Positions 5,953 through 8,438 of a stretch of DNA of 8,438 nt are shown one piece after another. Positions within the stretch are counted from its first letter, which is position 1; every line of letters begins with the position of its first letter. Both the position numbers and the translations under genes were made by a program. This DNA is from Porphyromonadaceae bacterium (GTDB lineage Bacteria > Bacteroidota > Bacteroidia > Bacteroidales > Paludibacteraceae), in the NCBI GenBank assembly GCA_905372605.1, contig CAJPPQ010000048.1, positions 1 through 8,438 of the forward strand. Reading direction: 5' to 3'. The notes below the pieces were generated by a model. That model was not told the DNA's origin. It did no database searches and saw nothing but the letters and a program-made list of their open reading frames with translations.

Positions 5953-6585
5953 ATGACCAAGTACAAGCATTATGTAGTGTGGCAAGGGCGCAACGTCGGT
6001 ATCTTCGACTCTTGGCAGAGCTGCAAGGAGCAGATAGACAAGTTCGAGGGAGCAGTCTACAAGGGATACACCACTCGGGCTGAGGCTGTAGAAGCCTTCG
6101 AGTCCGGAATGCCCACCTTTGCTAAACATCGGCAGGCGAAGCCAAAAGCAAGCCCTATCGTCGGTACGTCGGCGAGCCGACCTTCGTACCGAGCCATAGC
6201 TGTCGACGCCGCTTGCGGAGGCAACCCCGGCAATATGGAGTATCGGGGAGTATGGGTCGATAGCGGACAAGAGATTTTCCGCAGCAAAATATACCGCGAG
6301 GCTACGAACAACATCGGAGAGTTTCTCGCCTTGGTACACGTCTTGGCTCTATCGAAACGTCTGGGCTGGACCTACGATATATTTTCCGATAGCTACAATG
6401 CCATCTTATGGCTTCGGGGCGGCAAATGCAAGACTCGCCTCGTAGAAAAGGCTGCCAATGCCGAGGTTTTCGACCTTATACGCAGAGCAGAGGCGTGGCT
6501 TGCCAAAAATAGTTTTAGCAATAAAGTAATAAAATGGGAGACCTCACGCTGGGGTGAGATTCCTGCCGACTTCGGTAGAAAATGA
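5953..6585 (+). CDS. Viroplasmin-RNase HI fusion protein (ribonuclease H)
   Basis: A 210-residue two-domain ribonuclease H that cuts the RNA strand of RNA-DNA hybrids. Residues 4-50 are a caulimovirus-viroplasmin/hybrid-binding domain (YYVVW-like KHYVVWQGRNVGIF, then W21 and GYTTRAEA), known in eukaryotic RNase H1 for gripping hybrids. Residues 51-78 are a Lys/Pro/Ser linker. The RNase H domain starts at AIAVDAACGGNPG and carries the full acidic tetrad: Asp85, Glu123 (NNIGEF), Asp146 (IFSDS) and Asp206 (IPADFG). It should therefore be active. This bacterial architecture is well known, including in Bacteroidota. It follows miaA by 31 nt and precedes ispF by 49 nt. The ATG at 5953 starts directly at the viroplasmin domain, as expected. 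Confidence 0.93.
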   Translation: MTKYKHYVVWQGRNVGIFDSWQSCKEQIDKFEGAVYKGYTTRAEAVEAFESGMPTFAKHRQAKPKASPIVGTSASRPSYRAIAVDAACGGNPGNMEYRGVWVDSGQEIFRSKIYREATNNIGEFLALVHVLALSKRLGWTYDIFSDSYNAILWLRGGKCKTRLVEKAANAEVFDLIRRAEAWLAKNSFSNKVIKWETSRWGEIPADFGRK

Positions 6586-6634
6586 ACTTCCATATCTTTT
6601 ATATGAAATAATATATATTAAAACGACCAACGAT

Positions 6635-7120
6635 ATGATTAGAATAGGATTCGGATACGACGTACACCGCTTTGCTCTCGGGCGTAGGCTTATTGTAGGA
6701 GGAGTCGAGATACCTCATTCGCACGGACTTATGGGGCACTCCGACGCCGACGTACTCATACACGCCATTTGCGATGCCATACTCGGAGCGGCGGGACTTC
6801 GCGATATAGGATACCACTTCCCCGATACCGACGACCGCTTCCTCGATGCCGATAGCAAAGTGCTCCTCGCACAGACGCTCGCTCTGGTCGAAGAAGAGGA
6901 ATACCGCTTGGGTAATATCGACGCTACGGTCTGTGCCGAACACCCTAAACTCAATCCGTATATCGACTCTATGAAAGAGGTACTCTCGGCTATATTACGG
7001 GTGTCGCCTCGCCGCATAGGTATCAAAGCTACTACCAACGAGACGATGGGATTCGTGGGGCGTAGCGAGGGTATCGCTGCCTATGCCGTTGCTCTGCTGC
7101 AATCGGACGACGACGAATGA
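6635..7120 (+). CDS. ispF: 2-C-methyl-D-erythritol 2,4-cyclodiphosphate synthase (IspF)
   Basis: A 161-residue IspF, a cytoplasmic homotrimer that converts CDP-methylerythritol 2-phosphate to the 2,4-cyclodiphosphate plus CMP in the non-mevalonate (MEP) isoprenoid pathway. The zinc ligands are visible: Asp9 and His11 in GYDVHRF, and His43 in SDADVLIHAICDA. HS at 35-36, DIGYHFPDTD at 57-66 and the C-terminal KATTNETMGFVGRSEG near 131-146 are family signatures. A longer frame opens at 6554 inside the RNase H gene, but its extra 27 residues match nothing in the family. ATG 6635 gives the standard length and puts the GYDVHR motif at the right place. The 49-nt gap before it is A/T-rich without a convincing TAnnTTTG box, so it may be read from the upstream gene. 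It converges with the kinase-like gene, stop codons only 25 nt apart. Confidence 0.96.
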   Translation: MIRIGFGYDVHRFALGRRLIVGGVEIPHSHGLMGHSDADVLIHAICDAILGAAGLRDIGYHFPDTDDRFLDADSKVLLAQTLALVEEEEYRLGNIDATVCAEHPKLNPYIDSMKEVLSAILRVSPRRIGIKATTNETMGFVGRSEGIAAYAVALLQSDDDE

Positions 7121-7145
7121 CCTTGCTGCAATGCCTATTGTTTGT

Positions 7146-7964
7146 TTATGGTTCGATGAGATACTCGAAGCCATGCGCTTGCTGCCACTGCCGTAGCAGT
7201 GTTTTGTCGGAGGCTATCGCCTTGTTGTCGGAAGGAATGTACTCTACCTCTATCAGTTTGCTGCCTGCTCTGAGGCTATTGGCTACAGCTCGGTGTCCGC
7301 TCACTATGTAGTCGAACGAGTCGTAATACGCCACCTTTACGCTCTCCGAATCGTCGGTCGGTAGCGTAGGGTATAGATTCTTGGGCGAAACGAAGGCTCT
7401 CTTCTTGTAGTGTCGGCTGTCGTGGGCAAACTTGGCAAACTCTTTCAGTATTATATCGCATACTTCGTCGGGCGATATTTCGGTGGTGTCTATGATGAGG
7501 TCGTAGTTGGTGAGGTCGAGGCAGTCGACACCGTAATACTGTTTGTATCTCTTCACCTCGCTTTTCTTGCGTTCGACTATCTTCAGAGCCGCTTCTTGTA
7601 TTGATTCGTAGTTTTCGTTGATACGACGCTGGTCGCCCGATATACGCTTAGCCGATACTACTATATTGGTCTTAAGGAACACTTTGAACGATGTGGGAAT
7701 GAAAAACCACGCCATACGTGAGTCGACAATTAGGCTATTGGCGTCGACAAGCGACTTGAACGTATCGTCTATCTCGCGGTCTATCTCGGGGTGTGTCTCG
7801 GCATATACGTTCAGCTCGTTGGTTGTCATAACGTAACGTTCGGCTATGCGGCGTTGTATCTGTCCGGTGTAGATGTATTCGTAGTGCAGTTGCTTGCACA
7901 GTATGGTAGAGACGGTGCTTTTGCCGCTTCCCAAGTCGCCCGTAAGAGAGATGATACCCGACAT
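7146..7964 (-). CDS. Cytidylate kinase-like P-loop kinase with a ParB/sulfiredoxin-like C-terminal domain
   Basis: A 272-residue protein. Residues 1-180 resemble the cytidylate-kinase-like family (Cytidylate_kin2 type): P-loop GDLGSGKS at 9-16, YTGQIQRRIAE at 32-42 in place of the CMP-kinase DTGAMYR region, DSRMAWFF at 81-88, a basic lid-like helix ERKKSEVKRYKQYYG at 131-145, and NYDLIIDTTEISPDEV at 153-168. The substrate is probably a nucleotide or another small molecule and is not proven to be CMP. Residues 189-243 form an added region: RAFVSPKNLYPTLP, then YYDSFDYIVSGHRAVANSL and LIEVEYIP. This has the strand, GxxR box and strand order of ParB/sulfiredoxin-fold domains (inference). A TTG start upstream in frame at 8063 is unlikely because the promoter box covers it. 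ATG 7964 sits 8 residues before the P-loop. The gene faces ispF tail to tail. Confidence 0.8.
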   Translation of the reverse strand: MSGIISLTGDLGSGKSTVSTILCKQLHYEYIYTGQIQRRIAERYVMTTNELNVYAETHPEIDREIDDTFKSLVDANSLIVDSRMAWFFIPTSFKVFLKTNIVVSAKRISGDQRRINENYESIQEAALKIVERKKSEVKRYKQYYGVDCLDLTNYDLIIDTTEISPDEVCDIILKEFAKFAHDSRHYKKRAFVSPKNLYPTLPTDDSESVKVAYYDSFDYIVSGHRAVANSLRAGSKLIEVEYIPSDNKAIASDKTLLRQWQQAHGFEYLIEP

Positions 7965-8060
7965 AGTGATACTGTTCTTTTTGTTCGATAACTTATTTAT
8001 TTGTCCTTCTTTTGCCGCTCCTGCCGATGTGTCGGCTACGAGCGATACGCAATTGTGCTG

Positions 8061-8068
8061 CAAAAATA
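8061..8068 (-). promoter_or_regulatory. Probable -7 box TATTTTTG for the kinase-like gene
   Basis: The plus strand CAAAAATA is TATTTTTG on the minus strand, fitting TAnnTTTG. Transcription would start near 8055, leaving about 90 nt of leader to the ATG at 7964. The nearest TTG (minus strand, 8092-8094) is 23 nt away, slightly far for a -33 element. Confidence 0.45.
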
Positions 8069-8120
8069 GTAAAAAATATTCGGTTACGGCTCAATTGGCG
8101 GTTCATTCTCACCATATTCA

Positions 8121-8189
8121 TCGTACTTACACATCGACGATAGTCGTACTGTAAGTCGGACGTTTGTCGTACTGACGTAACGATACTCA
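8121..8189. repeat. Short tandem array with a 23-bp period
   Basis: TCGTACT occurs at 8121-8127, 8144-8150 and 8167-8173, exactly 23 bp apart. The 16 nt after each copy are partly conserved, with a weak consensus of GACA then CGACG. A 6-bp inverted repeat (ACTTAC at 8125-8130, GTAAGT at 8151-8156) and an inner CGAC-GATA-GTCG (8135-8146) span the first two copies. It lies between two divergent promoters, in the 195-nt intergenic region 8069-8263, which otherwise shows no gene. Confidence 0.65.
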
Positions 8190-8248
8190 TCTTATGTTAA
8201 ACGGGGGAAAATTGTCCTTGTGTTTTCATTCGATTCGTAATTAAATAT

Positions 8249-8256
8249 TACCTTTG
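8249..8256 (+). promoter_or_regulatory. Bacteroidota -7 box TACCTTTG for the MmcQ/YjbR gene
   Basis: TACCTTTG matches TAnnTTTG exactly and is followed by GC as at 3254 and on the minus strand at 103. The predicted transcription start is about 8262, only one or two bases before the ATG at 8264, so the mRNA may be nearly leaderless. A -33 element is not obvious; the nearest TTG is at 8218-8220. Confidence 0.6.
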
Positions 8257-8263
8257 CATCGTT

Positions 8264-8438
8264 ATGAATATCGAAGATTTACGCACATTTTGTCTGTCGT
8301 TTCCTGCCACAAAGGAGCGGTTGCCGTTCAACCCCGACTATCTCGTTTTCTTTGTATACGATAAAATGTTTTGTATGATAGACCTCACCGACCCGCACGA
8401 CATCAATATCAAATGTGACCCCGAGCGTGCCATAGAGT
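8264..8438 (+). CDS. MmcQ/YjbR family protein (partial, 3' end outside window)
   Basis: An open frame from ATG 8264 runs to the window edge (58 codons, no stop). It reads MNIEDLRTFCLSFPATKE, then LPFNPDYLVFFVYDKMFCMID and INIKCDPERAIE. This is the N-terminal half of the MmcQ/YjbR family (PF04237, a double-wing, CyaY-like fold): an LR-x-x-C-L-S-x-P helix, the F-x-V-x-x-K-M-F strand pair and the (N/L)KCDPE motif. Family proteins run to about 115-120 residues, so roughly half is present. The molecular function is unknown; DNA binding has been suggested from the fold. It is transcribed away from the kinase-like gene across a shared intergenic region. Confidence 0.88.
   Translation, partial: MNIEDLRTFCLSFPATKERLPFNPDYLVFFVYDKMFCMIDLTDPHDINIKCDPERAIE

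Noticed and set aside
6554..6634. Upstream in-frame extension of ispF overlapping the RNase H gene
   Set aside because: The extra 27 residues do not fit the IspF family, and the ATG at 6635 gives the standard length with the metal-binding motif in place.
7094..7136. Possible terminator or repeat between the convergent ispF and kinase-like genes
   Set aside because: Only a 9-bp direct repeat (TGCTGCAAT) is present. There is no stem with a T-run, so no terminator is called in the 25-nt gap.
7965..8063. Upstream TTG start extending the kinase-like protein by 33 residues
   Set aside because: The TTG lies in the TATTTTTG promoter box and the extension is not kinase-like. ATG 7964 places the P-loop normally.

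Overview
The window looks like chromosomal DNA of a member of the Bacteroidota, most likely the order Bacteroidales. The signs are several TAnnTTTG-type -7 promoter boxes, AT-rich leaders with few Shine-Dalgarno sequences, two lipoproteins carrying bacterial Ig-like (Big_2) modules, a viroplasmin-RNase HI fusion, a MiaA of the GTGKD/YYGLEYKY type that I associate with Bacteroides-like organisms, and an MmcQ/YjbR protein. Genus cannot be fixed from the sequence alone.

Layout. Bases 1-333 hold the first 12 codons of a leftward gene, its probable promoter, and a rightward promoter. Bases 334-2942 are two tandem surface-type lipoprotein genes that share a leader and Big_2 module but differ at the C-terminus: the first ends in an Omp28/thioredoxin-like CxxC domain, the second in an unrecognised beta-rich region. 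A strong hairpin terminator (about 2962-3002) closes this unit. Bases 3017-3187 are a non-coding degenerate tandem array with a strict 22-bp period. It is followed by a TACCTTTG promoter that opens a rightward cluster: putative antitoxin, RelE/ParE-type toxin (overlapping by 23 nt), AI-2E family permease (6 nt gap) and miaA (31 nt gap). A second possible promoter precedes the viroplasmin-RNase HI gene, followed by ispF. A leftward cytidylate-kinase-like gene (7146-7964) converges on ispF. From 8069 to 8263 lies a divergent intergenic region with a second short tandem array (23-bp period) and promoters facing both ways; the window ends inside an MmcQ/YjbR gene.

How the genes fit together. The miaA, rnhA-like and ispF genes are housekeeping functions: tRNA A37 prenylation, RNA-DNA hybrid removal, and the MEP isoprenoid pathway, which in the end supplies the DMAPP that MiaA uses. 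The toxin-antitoxin pair sits at the head of the permease/miaA run and may share its transcript. The lipoproteins form a separate, terminated cell-envelope unit.

The most interesting items are the two intergenic 22/23-bp-period arrays lying upstream of promoters, the C-terminal ParB/sulfiredoxin-like extension on the cytidylate-kinase-like protein, and the duplicated leader-plus-Big_2 module joined to unrelated C-termini. I see no CRISPR array, tRNA, rRNA, transposase or phage gene.
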